In this document: piece by piece, positions 25,424 to 33,691 of the stretch
How positions within the stretch are numbered: the stretch's first letter is position 1
How the letters are laid out: each line of letters begins with the position of its first letter
Notes under the pieces: generated by a model
The model's input: only the letters and a program-made list of their open reading frames with translations
Databases searched by the model: none
Told to the model about the DNA's origin: nothing
From: Alphaproteobacteria bacterium
GTDB lineage: Bacteria > Pseudomonadota > Alphaproteobacteria > Micropepsales > Micropepsaceae
Direction: 5' to 3'
DNA: 64,000 nucleotides
Assembly (NCBI GenBank): GCA_016124635.1
Contig: WGNJ01000014.1
Location: 91,476 to 155,475, forward strand
Position numbers and translations under genes: made by a program

Positions 25424-25435
25424 TGACAGCTGTCA
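25424..25435. promoter_or_regulatory. perfect 12-base palindrome TGACAGCTGTCA
   Basis: TGACAGCTGTCA lies in the 276-base gap between the divergent rlpA and mepA genes, about 110 bases before the mepA start. It has the form of a dimeric regulator site. A small LuxR-type regulator is encoded just after mepA, but no link is shown by the sequence. Confidence 0.35.
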
Positions 25436-25545
25436 CTGCGAATTTGAACGAGGTCCAAATTGCTGCGACCCCGGCTTTGAGATACGAACGAGTCGCCCGA
25501 ATGAATTGCCACCGCAGCCGTCGTTCTCCAGTGCAGGGTCAGCCG

Positions 25546-26505
25546 ATGTTGTGTGTTCTCGCTTCCCCGCGCGTTCTGTGCCGAACGTTCATTGCCGCCG
25601 CCGCTTTGCTCCTATCAAGCTGCGAAGCCGCGCCGGAACGCCAGCAGATGCCGCCTCCCGTTGTTCAGGAGGCGCCTGTCGCCGTTGGGGATTCGGCGCA
25701 AGCGCAATTCAGCGCCGTCAAATGGCCGGCCGCGATTTCGGGGCCGAGCGTCATCGGCACCTATGCGCGCGGCTGTCTGGCGCGGGCCGAAGCACTGCCG
25801 CTCGATGGGCCTCATTGGGAGGTTATGCGAACATCACGAAATCGCTACTGGGGCCACCCGACACTTGTTTCGTTCATCGAGCGGCTCGCCGAGCGCCAGA
25901 GCAAGTCGGGGTTGCCCGGCCTTTTGGTCGGCGATTTGGGCCAACCGCGAGGAGGCCCTTCGCCCACTGGTCACGCCTCGCACCAAATCGGCCTCGACGC
26001 CGACATCTGGTTGATGCCGATGCCCTCGCGCCGTTACGCGGACACAGAGCGTGAAACGACGCCTGCCCCTTCTATGCTCAAGCCGGGGACCATCGAAGTT
26101 GACCGCAAATTGTTCACGCGGGTTCAAATCGAGCTGATCAAGCACGCCGCGCAATTTACTGAAGTGGAGCGAATCTTCGTAAATCCGGGGATTAAGAAGG
26201 CGCTTTGCCGGAGCGCAGGCCGCGATCGCGCTTGGCTTTCCAAAATTCGCCCTTGGCGCGGCCATGATGATCACATACATGTGCGGTTGCGGTGCCCTGC
26301 GGGGGAAACGATGTGCAAAGCACAGACACCGCCACCTTCAGGCGATGGTTGCGGAGCGGAGTTAACATCATGGCTAACGAGCACAGACTGGAGAAAACCG
26401 GGGCCGGAGCCTCGAATGGAACCGATCCCCATGAGCGCTCTCCCAGCGACCTGCACACAAGTGGTGCGGGCGCCGAGCGTCAGTCAAACGGCGGTGAACA
26501 GATGA
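25546..26505 (+). CDS. mepA: penicillin-insensitive murein endopeptidase (lipoprotein)
   Basis: A LAS-family zinc endopeptidase of about 319 residues that cuts D-Ala-mDAP crosslinks. GGPSPTGHASHQIGLDADIWL carries the zinc-binding His and Asp, and WRGHDDHIHVRLRCP carries the HDxHxHVR motif. The N-terminus has a lipobox (ALLLSSCEAAP), so it is probably outer-membrane anchored. ATG 25546 follows CAGGGTC. ATG 25501 is in frame but gives a charged extension before the signal. Its stop overlaps the start of a LuxR-type HTH gene (ATGA). Confidence 0.88.
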   Translation: MLCVLASPRVLCRTFIAAAALLLSSCEAAPERQQMPPPVVQEAPVAVGDSAQAQFSAVKWPAAISGPSVIGTYARGCLARAEALPLDGPHWEVMRTSRNRYWGHPTLVSFIERLAERQSKSGLPGLLVGDLGQPRGGPSPTGHASHQIGLDADIWLMPMPSRRYADTERETTPAPSMLKPGTIEVDRKLFTRVQIELIKHAAQFTEVERIFVNPGIKKALCRSAGRDRAWLSKIRPWRGHDDHIHVRLRCPAGETMCKAQTPPPSGDGCGAELTSWLTSTDWRKPGPEPRMEPIPMSALPATCTQVVRAPSVSQTAVNR

Positions 26506-26726
26506 ACTTGCCTCAATTGGCTGAGCGCGACCGCCAGTGCCTGCGTCTGCTGGCTGACGGCTACAAGGATGAGGACATTGCCACGCGTCTCGGCATCGCG
26601 GCGCGCACGGTTCGCTTCCACATCGACAAGGTCAAGCGCGCCTTCGGTGCCACGAGCCGCGTACACATGATCGCGCTGGCGATCCGTGCCAATATGCTCA
26701 GTGTCGTCTTTTGCGTGGCGACGTAG
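26502..26726 (+). CDS. small LuxR-type helix-turn-helix regulator
   Basis: A 74-residue protein that is almost only a GerE/LuxR DNA-binding domain: LAERDRQCLRLLADGYKDEDIATRLGIAARTVRFHIDKVKRAFGATSR. No receiver or ligand domain is present. ATG 26502 overlaps the mepA stop by four bases. The frame extends upstream to ATG 26370 within mepA and could give a longer form with an unstructured N-terminus. Coupled translation with a murein endopeptidase suggests a regulator that reports on, or controls, cell-wall enzymes. This is inference. Confidence 0.8.
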   Translation: MNLPQLAERDRQCLRLLADGYKDEDIATRLGIAARTVRFHIDKVKRAFGATSRVHMIALAIRANMLSVVFCVAT

Positions 26727-26869
26727 CCGCCCGACGACGTCGAACTGGCTACATCAAACGCCGGGGCTCAATCTGCCTGACGAAATGAGCCGCTTGGCGC
26801 GCCCCAGGTCTGGCCTGGATTACGCCCCCTCGATAGTCCGGGGCGGAAAGCATAGGGGGCATCAGCCCT

Positions 26870-26888
26870 TGAGAATTACGTATTCTCA
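26870..26888. promoter_or_regulatory. inverted repeat TGAGAAT-N5-ATTCTCA before the fusion gene
   Basis: A perfect 7-5-7 inverted repeat (26870-26876, 26882-26888) ends 15 bases before ATG 26904. The site could be an operator. In RNA it would fold a hairpin at the ribosome-binding region, where no good Shine-Dalgarno sequence is seen. Confidence 0.4.
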
Positions 26889-26903
26889 TGCTCAATCCGA
26901 CGA

Positions 26904-28247
26904 ATGGATGAGACCGACCGCCGCAAAGCGGTGATCGCGGCGCGCGAAACCGACATTGAACGCTGGCGTGATCCCAAGCAGCTCGAGGCCGCATGGGAGG
27001 CGCGCGCTGTCGTCGCCGCTCAACTGATCCCGGCGGGGATGCGTGTGGCGGATATCGGGTGTGGCGCGATGCGCCTCGAGGCGCATTTGCCTTTCGCGTG
27101 CACCTACGTGCCGAGCGACGTCGTCAAACGGGACGAGCGCACGGTCGTCGCCGATCTGAACGCCGCGGACCTTCCAGAGGAGTTTCTGCCCGGCGTCGAC
27201 ATCGTCGCGATGCTCGGGGTCTGGGAATATCTCTACAATCCGGAACGGACGTTCGCGGCGCTCGCGCGCGCCGGCAAGCCGCTGGTCACCAGCTACTGCG
27301 CCGTGGACCTTGCGCCGCATTTCGATCGGGGCGCGCTGGGCTGGGTCAATGAAATGACGGGCGACCAGTTTGTGGCTCTAGCCGCCGCTCACGGCTATCG
27401 CGCCGTCGTTCGTCAGCAGATCGATGCGGCGCAGTGCCTATTCAAGTTCGAACGCACGCAGGCGCCGGTCCGGCCGCAGCGCAAACGCGTGCATGTTCTA
27501 TCTTATTACAACGCACCGAATTTCGGTGACCGACTCGGCTTCCATCAGTTGAGCGAGCTCATGCCGGCGCATGCCGACGTCACCTGGGGCACGCACGCGC
27601 CGTTCACGCCCGTCCAGGAGAACACGGATCTGCTCATCATTGGGATCGGCAATAGTCTCTTCAAAGGGCTGCTGACCGAAGACCTCTTCAAGGCGACGGA
27701 GCGAGCCAAAAAGACGATCGGCATCTTTGGAACGCAATATCGCGAGAGCCTGCCGCCCGATCTGCTCGCAAGGTTGCTCGACAGATTGGATCACTGGTTC
27801 GCGCGCTACGAAGACGACATTCGTCTCTACGCACGCGGCCGGGAAAACGTTTCGCACCTCGGCGATTGGCTGATCAATTCCTTTCCGATGGCGCGCGGCA
27901 CGATCGAGCGGCGCATGACCGTGCCGCACGACATCATCACGAAGGAGTTCCCGCTCGACCGGTTGATCCAATTCATTCAGCAGCATCGCAGCGTCTTCTC
28001 CGCCCGCCTGCACCCGCTGCTCTGTGCGCTTACCAGCGCCGAAGAGGTGGCCTATCAAGAGCAGCGCGAATTGCCGGGCAGCTCCGCCGCGTCCGGCAAG
28101 TTCGCTTCGATGCTGTTCGACATTTTCGGGCGCACATACCCTGAGGGCAGCTTCTGGCAGGTCGACCGCGAATGCGTCGCCGCCTACAAGGCGAAGGTCA
28201 GCGCGAACACCGATGCGCTGCGAAGCCGCTTGAACGCCTTGCTTTAG
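26904..28247 (+). CDS. methyltransferase / polysaccharide pyruvyltransferase-like fusion protein
   Basis: A 447-residue two-part protein. Residues about 40-150 look like a class I SAM methyltransferase (MRVADIGCGAMRLEAHL, then VVADLNAADLPEEFLPGVDIVAMLGVWEYL). The GCG motif is close to the classical GxGxG loop. From about 194 onward (VHVLSYYNAPNFGDRLGFHQL, DLLIIGIGNSLF, KKTIGIFGTQY, SARLHPLLCAL) it follows the polysaccharide pyruvyltransferase pattern with its N-terminal NxGD and C-terminal R/H motif. It may modify a surface glycan twice, or only one half may be active. It stands alone between the LuxR-type gene and a tRNA. Confidence 0.65.
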   Translation: MDETDRRKAVIAARETDIERWRDPKQLEAAWEARAVVAAQLIPAGMRVADIGCGAMRLEAHLPFACTYVPSDVVKRDERTVVADLNAADLPEEFLPGVDIVAMLGVWEYLYNPERTFAALARAGKPLVTSYCAVDLAPHFDRGALGWVNEMTGDQFVALAAAHGYRAVVRQQIDAAQCLFKFERTQAPVRPQRKRVHVLSYYNAPNFGDRLGFHQLSELMPAHADVTWGTHAPFTPVQENTDLLIIGIGNSLFKGLLTEDLFKATERAKKTIGIFGTQYRESLPPDLLARLLDRLDHWFARYEDDIRLYARGRENVSHLGDWLINSFPMARGTIERRMTVPHDIITKEFPLDRLIQFIQQHRSVFSARLHPLLCALTSAEEVAYQEQRELPGSSAASGKFASMLFDIFGRTYPEGSFWQVDRECVAAYKAKVSANTDALRSRLNALL

Positions 28248-28251
28248 CGAC

Positions 28252-28341
28252 TGGCGGATGGGGTGAGATTCGAACTCACGGTGGGCGTGAACCCACGCCG
28301 GTTTTCAAGACCGGTGCCTTAAACCGCTCGGCCACCCATCC
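28252..28341 (-). tRNA. tRNA-Ser (anticodon TGA)
   Basis: Read leftward, the 90-base sequence starts GGATGGGTGGCCGAGCGG and ends CACCCCATCCGCCA. The acceptor arms GGATGGG and CCCATCC pair, the anticodon loop is CTTGAAA within CCGGT/ACCGG arms, and a long variable arm (CGTGGGTTCACGCCCACC) marks a class II tRNA. The T loop GTTCGAATC is intact and CCA is encoded. Anticodon TGA reads UCN serine codons. Confidence 0.97.
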
Positions 28342-28763
28342 AGCTAAGGAACGCTGCATACCAGGCCGGCGCGACAAATTCAAAGCGCGGGAACCGGCCG
28401 TGGCAACTGAGATTTCGACCGCAGGCGCGATCCGTATACGGACGAAAAGTTCGAAGTCGGGCTCGCGCGCGAAGGCAAGCAAAAAAGTTCAATCGGCGCT
28501 AATCATATGACGATTTTGCGCGTCACATCTCACGCGGTTTTAACTTGCCAAGCGAAAAACGCCGCCGCTATCTTCCGCCCGCGACTGGCTTTGACGTAAA
28601 GAAGAGTAACCGACGTGCCGTGCAAATCCTTGCCTCGCCGCTCCAGGCCTGCAGCCGGGGTCAACGACCGCTCTGCAACTCCCGCTCGATAAGTCATGCG
28701 CATGAAGGGCACGTTCGTGGGTCGTCCGCGAGCGGCTCAAAACTCTTGAAGGAATGGACGTAA
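28342..28763 (+). other. non-coding region with long cspA leader
   Basis: Between the tRNA and cspA there is no convincing gene. A 72-codon open frame (28545-28763) ends directly at the cspA start but is Arg/Ser-rich and featureless. The right half is probably a long 5' untranslated leader of cspA, as is usual for cold-shock genes. AAGGAATGG provides the ribosome site. Confidence 0.5.
28545..28573 (+). promoter_or_regulatory. candidate sigma-70 promoter for cspA
   Basis: TTGCCA (28545-28550) and CTATCT (28568-28573) are 17 bases apart. Transcription from here would give a leader of roughly 180-190 bases before the cspA start codon, in the range expected for cold-shock mRNAs. Confidence 0.35.
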
Positions 28764-28973
28764 ATGACGAATGGCGTAGTCAAGTTCTTCAACACCTCAA
28801 AGGGCTTCGGCTTCATCGCGCCGGACGGCGGCGGCAAGGATGTGTTCGTTCACATCACGGCGCTTCAGCGGAGCGGGCTGCAATCCCTTGAGGAAGGCCA
28901 GAAGGTGAGCTTCGAGGTCGCGCCCGGCCGTGATGGCCGTATGGCGGCAGATCGCCTCAAAGTGCTGTCGTAG
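28764..28973 (+). CDS. CspA family cold shock protein
   Basis: A 69-residue single cold-shock domain. KGFGFIAP is RNP1 and DVFVHITAL is RNP2, with the aromatic residues that stack on single-stranded RNA or DNA. The N-terminal [17 protein letters not shown] is typical of alphaproteobacterial CspA proteins. It acts as an RNA chaperone in the cytoplasm. A long leader precedes it and a strong hairpin terminator follows 33 bases after the stop, so it is monocistronic. Confidence 0.95.
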   Translation: MTNGVVKFFNTSKGFGFIAPDGGGKDVFVHITALQRSGLQSLEEGQKVSFEVAPGRDGRMAADRLKVLS

Positions 28974-29005
28974 AACTGGCGCGCGTCCAACGCGCGGAAC
29001 TTGCG

Positions 29006-29033
29006 ACGGACCGCGAAAGCGGTCCGTTTTTTT
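29006..29033 (+). terminator. rho-independent terminator of cspA
   Basis: ACGGACCGC (29006-29014) pairs with GCGGTCCGT (29019-29027) around a GAAA tetraloop, followed by seven T residues (29027-29033). It overlaps the last bases of the leftward MgtC-type gene by two bases. Confidence 0.9.
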
Positions 29034-30312
29034 ATGCGCCGACGAATTGCATCGCGATGAGCGCCGCAATTGCTGCGAGTGCGGAACCGATTAGCGCAAC
29101 TCCGGCGCGGAGCCCGAGCGCCCTGCTTCCGCGCACATAAGCGATCACGACTTTTACGACGCTGTTGGCACTGAGGGCGGTGACGATCGCGATCGCCGCC
29201 GAATCGACGCTTGGCGCATCCGCCTCGCCGCCCGCAATCGTGCTCACCGACACGGTTGCCGCGTCGACATCGACGCCGCCGGCAACGAGCGACGACGCAA
29301 TCATCCCAAAATCGCCCGCATAGACTTCGGCATAGTGGCCGACGAGCAGCGCAATGATCACCACCGCGATGAATTCGAATGCCATGAGGAGCTGATCGGG
29401 ATTGCCGAAAGGAAGCTCGCGCCCTTGGGCCTCCGAGGTCGCGCGTCGAAACAAGAGCGCGGCGACGGCCGCGGCCGTCACGGCGCCGGCGATGGCTGGA
29501 ACGGCAACCGGCTGCAGCACGCGCACGTTCAGTATCGCCACCAAGATCGCCGTTCGTACAAACATCACGGCTTGAGCAGCTGCGATCGAAGCAGCAAGTA
29601 GAGGCGCGGCGTCTTTGTGCTCGCGCACGGCTTGCGCGGCGTTCAGCGTCACGGCGGTCGACGACATAAAGCCGCCGATGAATCCGAGCAGCATTGCTCC
29701 GCGTCTCGGACCGGCCGCCCTCATGGCGATGTAGCCGAGAAGGCCCAAGAAGCCGATGACGACGACAGCCCACAGCAAGTTGTAGGGATTGAGCACGCCG
29801 CCCGGCCCATAACCTCGGTCGGGCATTGCGGGTAGCAGCACCGCGGCGACCAGCAGCAGCTTGACCCCGGCGGTCATCTCGAAGTCCTGGATGCGGCGCA
29901 GTAACGCATGCAGTTGCGGCTTGAAGTCGAGCAACGCGATCATGATCGCGCCGATGATGCCGGCCGCGAGCATCGCGCCCAGACCTGCCAACGCGCCGGC
30001 GACGAACGTCAACAAAGCCGCTGTTTCTGTCGTAGCGCCGTGATCGTGGTGCTCGCCCCGTTGGCTGGTGACGTAGAGCGTCACGATCAACGCGCTGATG
30101 CCAAGTGCGAGCGCCGCCAGGAACCAAACCCCGGCAATCGAAACCGAAAGCCCGCCTGCAGCGCCCGCCAGCGCCAGAAGCGCGAATGTGCGCAGACCGG
30201 CTTGCCGCTCGCCTTCGACCTCGTCGCGCTGTTTCCAGCCACGCTCGATGCCGACGCCGATCCCGACGCCAAGCGCCACCGCAAGCCGGAGATAGAGATC
30301 GAGATCGTTCAT
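29032..30312 (-). CDS. MgtC/SapB family membrane protein with DUF4010 domain
   Basis: A 426-residue integral membrane protein with about twelve hydrophobic segments. The N-terminal part has the MgtC/SapB signature (LGVGIGVGIERGWKQRDEVEG...AGLRTFALLALAGAAGG). The larger C-terminal part matches the DUF4010 arrangement, with GPGGVLNPYNLLWAVVVIGF, GFIGGFMSSTAVTLN and ALSANSVVKVVIAYVRGS. The long form of this family is widespread in proteobacteria, but its transport or signalling function is not established. ATG 30312 starts it. It lies convergent to cspA and divergent from the sulfatase gene. Confidence 0.88.
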   Translation of the reverse strand: MNDLDLYLRLAVALGVGIGVGIERGWKQRDEVEGERQAGLRTFALLALAGAAGGLSVSIAGVWFLAALALGISALIVTLYVTSQRGEHHDHGATTETAALLTFVAGALAGLGAMLAAGIIGAIMIALLDFKPQLHALLRRIQDFEMTAGVKLLLVAAVLLPAMPDRGYGPGGVLNPYNLLWAVVVIGFLGLLGYIAMRAAGPRRGAMLLGFIGGFMSSTAVTLNAAQAVREHKDAAPLLAASIAAAQAVMFVRTAILVAILNVRVLQPVAVPAIAGAVTAAAVAALLFRRATSEAQGRELPFGNPDQLLMAFEFIAVVIIALLVGHYAEVYAGDFGMIASSLVAGGVDVDAATVSVSTIAGGEADAPSVDSAAIAIVTALSANSVVKVVIAYVRGSRALGLRAGVALIGSALAAIAALIAMQFVGA

Positions 30313-30420
30313 TTGTTCCAGCGCACCCGCAGCCTTGTGCGCATGTTATCGCACGAGGTGCGCCGCGGTCGAACTGCAATGCGGGGTTTGGCTTGCGCGC
30401 GAATGAGGTAAGGTTGCCGC

Positions 30421-31926
30421 ATGCCGATGCCTGACAATCTCATCGTCGTCCTCCTCGATAGCCTGAACCGGCACATGCTGGGCAGCTACGGCTCCCGCGA
30501 GTTCGCGACACCGAACATCGATTGCTTTGCGCAGACCGCCTGCCGATTCACCAAACACTACGCCGGTTCCCTGCCCTGCATGCCGGCGCGCCACGACATC
30601 CTCTGCGGCGCCTGGGATTTTCTCTGGCGGCCCTGGGGCTCGGTCGAAATCTGGGAAGACGCAATCACTCATCCGCTGCGACGGGCCGGCGTGGTGACGC
30701 AGCTGATCTCAGACCACCCTCATCTCTTCGAAACGGGCGGTGAGAATTATCACGTCGACTTCACCGCCTGGGATTATCAGCGCGGCCACGAAGGCGACGC
30801 TTGGAAGACGGTTCCCGACCCAAGCTGGGCCGGCGCACCACGCTTCTTCCGCCCACACATGCCTTATGACAATTCGCGCGGCTGGTTTCGCGGCGAAAAG
30901 GATTTTCCGGGGCCGAAGACGATGGCGGCGGCGGCGCGTTGGCTCGACCAGAACGCCGGCAAGCACAAGCGCTTCATGCTCTTCGTCGACGAGTTCGATC
31001 CGCATGAGCCGTTCGACACGCCGGAACCCTACGCCTCCATGTACGACAAGGATTGGCAGGGCCCACATCTGATCTGGCCGCCATACATGAAAGGCGCGCT
31101 CGCCAAAGGCACTATCGACGAACGCCAAGCGCAGCAGATCCGGGCGCAATACGGCGCCAAGCTCACGATGATCGACGCTTGGTTCGGCCGCGTGCTCGAT
31201 GCCGTCGAGCGCAACAAGCTCGGTCCGTCGACGGCGATCATCCTCTGCACCGACCACGGCCACTATCTCGGCGAGAAAGACATTTGGGGTAAGCCGGCGG
31301 TGCCCATCTACGACACGCTCGGCCGTATTCCTCTCATGATCTCATGGCCCGGCATTGCGCCGCGCCCGATCGACGTACTGACGACAAGCGTCGATCTCTT
31401 CGCCACCATCGCAGACGTGTTCGCTGTTTCGGTGCGCCAGCGCACGCATGGCCGTTCGCTCGTTCCGCTGCTCGAGCAATCCGCGCAAAGCGTGCGCGAC
31501 TGGGCGTTGATGGGGGTCTGGGGCCGCGAGGTGCACATCACCGACGGCCGCTTGAAATATGCGCGCGCGCCGGCGGACAAGAACGCGCCGCTATCGATGT
31601 GGTCGAACCGTTGGTCAACCATGCCGACACACGTGCTCTCGCGCCAACAGGAGCTGCCGCTCCCCGACGAGCGCGCCGAACTCGCGCGGATGCCCGGCAG
31701 CCGAGTTCCGGTGATCCGCCAGCTCTGGGATGAAAGCGACGCACTGCCCTTCTGGGCCTGGGCAAAGTTCAGCGGCAATCATCTCTTCGACACGGCCAAC
31801 GACCCGGGCGAGGATGAAAATCAAGTCGGCAACGCCGATGAAACGCGCATGATCGAGATGCTGCGCCACGCGCTTCGCGAGGTCGAAGCGCCGGAGGAGC
31901 AATTCAAACGGCTGGGCCTGACTTAG
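30421..31926 (+). CDS. sulfatase family protein
   Basis: A 501-residue alkaline-phosphatase-superfamily sulfatase. NLIVVLLDSLNRHMLGSYG holds the first metal-binding Asp. SLPCMPARHDILCG is the C-x-P-x-R signature, in which Cys is converted to formylglycine. FMLFVDEFDPHEPFDTPEPY and STAIILCTDHGHYLGEKDIWGK supply further metal ligands, and a C-terminal ETEAN-like segment (FDTANDPGEDENQ) closes the protein. No signal peptide is seen, so it is probably cytoplasmic. It needs a formylglycine-generating or anaerobic maturase, and none is encoded in this window. Its 3' end overlaps the convergent NAT gene by 23 bases. Confidence 0.9.
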   Translation: MPMPDNLIVVLLDSLNRHMLGSYGSREFATPNIDCFAQTACRFTKHYAGSLPCMPARHDILCGAWDFLWRPWGSVEIWEDAITHPLRRAGVVTQLISDHPHLFETGGENYHVDFTAWDYQRGHEGDAWKTVPDPSWAGAPRFFRPHMPYDNSRGWFRGEKDFPGPKTMAAAARWLDQNAGKHKRFMLFVDEFDPHEPFDTPEPYASMYDKDWQGPHLIWPPYMKGALAKGTIDERQAQQIRAQYGAKLTMIDAWFGRVLDAVERNKLGPSTAIILCTDHGHYLGEKDIWGKPAVPIYDTLGRIPLMISWPGIAPRPIDVLTTSVDLFATIADVFAVSVRQRTHGRSLVPLLEQSAQSVRDWALMGVWGREVHITDGRLKYARAPADKNAPLSMWSNRWSTMPTHVLSRQQELPLPDERAELARMPGSRVPVIRQLWDESDALPFWAWAKFSGNHLFDTANDPGEDENQVGNADETRMIEMLRHALREVEAPEEQFKRLGLT

Positions 31927-32725
31927 AACCAAACAGTTCCTCATGGCGGGCAACGATCTTCGGCCAAAGCGCTTGTGCTTGGGGCAGATCGAGCTCGAAT
32001 TCGCTTTTCAGTGTTCCGACATAGTCGTCGGCCGAATTGATCAGCCGCTCGCTGGTTCCCTCCGGCGTCAGCACCTTGAGAGAGCGGCCGCGCATCATCG
32101 CCAGCCGATCCCGCACGCGCCGCTGCACGACGGCATTCGTGACGAAAGGCGATTCCCGCGACGTTTGCAGCCATTCGCTCTTAGCGACGAGCTGCGATCG
32201 TTCGGCCGGCTTCTCTTCGAAATCGAATGACGTCGCGCCTCCGGCCGGATGATTGTGAAAGCGCCACCAGCCGCCGCCCAAATCCTCCAACCGGTAGCTG
32301 AGAAAGTCGTGTTGAAAGACGTGCTCCGCGATGGGTACGGGCTCGAGCAATCCATCGCCGAACCCGACGTCGGCGAGATAAGGCTTGTCGACATCGACGC
32401 GCAGAACGAGGTGGTTGCCGATGTTCGCGTCGCCCACGACGGCACGCATGACGGCGCCCGCCATGCGCGTCACTTTGAAGCCGATCTCTTCGAGCGCCCA
32501 GCTGAGCAAGCCGTTCATCTCGTAGCACCAGCCGCCGCGGCGCTGCGTCACAAGCTTCTCGAATACAGGCTCGATGGCGATGCTGACCGGCCGCCCGAAT
32601 TGCACGTCCAGGTTCTCGTACGGGATATGCTCGAGATGAAGCCGATGGACTTCGCAAAGCGTGTCCAAGTCAGCGCGCGCGGTGCCGCGGAATCCAATCC
32701 GGTCGAGATAGGCTTGTAGTTGCAT
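31904..32725 (-). CDS. arylamine N-acetyltransferase
   Basis: A 273-residue NAT, cytoplasmic and acetyl-CoA dependent. The Cys-His-Asp triad is visible: RRGGWCYEMNG (Cys near residue 70), NIGNHLVLRVDV (His) and YLADVGFGDG (Asp). HIPYENLDVQFGRP is the family N-terminal motif. Length fits the family. The 3' end overlaps the sulfatase gene tail-to-tail by 23 bases. Natural substrates in bacteria are uncertain. Confidence 0.93.
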   Translation of the reverse strand: MQLQAYLDRIGFRGTARADLDTLCEVHRLHLEHIPYENLDVQFGRPVSIAIEPVFEKLVTQRRGGWCYEMNGLLSWALEEIGFKVTRMAGAVMRAVVGDANIGNHLVLRVDVDKPYLADVGFGDGLLEPVPIAEHVFQHDFLSYRLEDLGGGWWRFHNHPAGGATSFDFEEKPAERSQLVAKSEWLQTSRESPFVTNAVVQRRVRDRLAMMRGRSLKVLTPEGTSERLINSADDYVGTLKSEFELDLPQAQALWPKIVARHEELFGSKSGPAV

Positions 32726-32801
32726 GCTCGCAGGCTACAGCGCTTCTCTCAGATGCGTCCACCTTTGCGTCGCTTCTCGCCGCCGCCAATCCATGCAGAA
32801 A

Positions 32802-32820
32802 GAGCTTCTAACAGAAGCTC
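32802..32820 (-). terminator. possible terminator after the DUF533 gene
   Basis: GAGCTTCT (32802-32809) pairs with AGAAGCTC (32813-32820) around a 3-base loop. Read leftward it is followed by TTTCTG, 30 bases after the stop of the gene at 32850. The T tract is weak. Confidence 0.4.
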
Positions 32821-32849
32821 AAAGCCGATCCCGAGCAGATCGCCGATCA

Positions 32850-33542
32850 TCAACGCTGCCCGATCTGCTTGTTCAGTTCGTCGACGAACGCTTGATCGAG
32901 GTTCATCCGTTGCGCCAAGCGGGACAGATAATCGCGTTCCTTGTCGTTCGCTGCGTCGACGACCAGCGCGGACGCGGCGTAGAGCTGCGCCGCGACTTCG
33001 CGGCTTGTCGCGAGCTTGGCGACATCGTCGACGTCGAGCGGCTTGGCGAGCTCGGAAAGCACGAAGGATTTTTCTTCCGGCGTAAGGCCTTCTTGCTCCA
33101 TCTCGCCGAAGATCCGGCTGCTTTCGCTTTGATCGACCTCACCGTCTGCCTTCGCGGCGGCGATCATCGCGGTCAGGACCGCGGTGCCGAGTTGGTTCTG
33201 ATGACCGGCCGGCGCGTCGGGAGAGGCAAAGCCCGACCCAGGCGGCGGTGTCTGCGCGCTCGAGCCCGTGAGCAGATCGTTCACGCCTGGCAGGTTAGAG
33301 AGGATGCCGCCTGCTGCCGCACGAAATCCGGATTGCCGCTGCTCCGGCGGAAGCTGCCCCTGCTGCTGCTGATAGCGTTGATAGGCCTGGTACGCGAGCG
33401 TTCCCACAAGCGCGAGCCCGCCGATCCGCGCAATTCCGCCCAGACCGCCCCGCCGCAGGAGCGAAGAGCCGAGCGCGCCGGCGATGACGCCGGTCGCCAC
33501 ACCGCTGTTCAAGAACCGGTCGAGCAGTTTGGGTGCATCCAT
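32850..33542 (-). CDS. DUF533 / TerB-like protein (YebE type)
   Basis: A 230-residue protein. The N-terminal part has a glycine-rich hydrophobic segment (GVATGVIAGALGSSLL, then IARIGGLALVGTLAYQAYQRY). A Gln/Pro linker follows. The C-terminal half is a helical TerB-like domain (LTAMIAAAKADGEVDQSESSRIFGEM, then VSTR-like helices and DYLSRLAQRMNLD), which is the DUF533 family. The function is unknown. Members are envelope-associated and stress-linked in some species. ATG 33542 is chosen, and the longer frame adds 12 unsupported residues. It is divergent from the acyl-CoA synthetase gene. Confidence 0.82.
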   Translation of the reverse strand: MDAPKLLDRFLNSGVATGVIAGALGSSLLRRGGLGGIARIGGLALVGTLAYQAYQRYQQQQGQLPPEQRQSGFRAAAGGILSNLPGVNDLLTGSSAQTPPPGSGFASPDAPAGHQNQLGTAVLTAMIAAAKADGEVDQSESSRIFGEMEQEGLTPEEKSFVLSELAKPLDVDDVAKLATSREVAAQLYAASALVVDAANDKERDYLSRLAQRMNLDQAFVDELNKQIGQR

Positions 33543-33691
33543 GATTGTCCTAAGCCTCGCGGAAAATGCCACCAACACATTGGGGTTTTTGCGCTTGGTT
33601 CAATAGCTGGCAAGGCCCCTCGACGCCAATAGAACGAGGAGTTATTCGAAAGGCGGCCGATACCCTTACGCCTGCCTCCAGAGGATACGCG

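Noticed and set aside
28545..28763. 72-codon open frame ending directly at the cspA start
   Set aside because: No domain and a composition like random GC-rich sequence. The region is better explained as the cspA leader.
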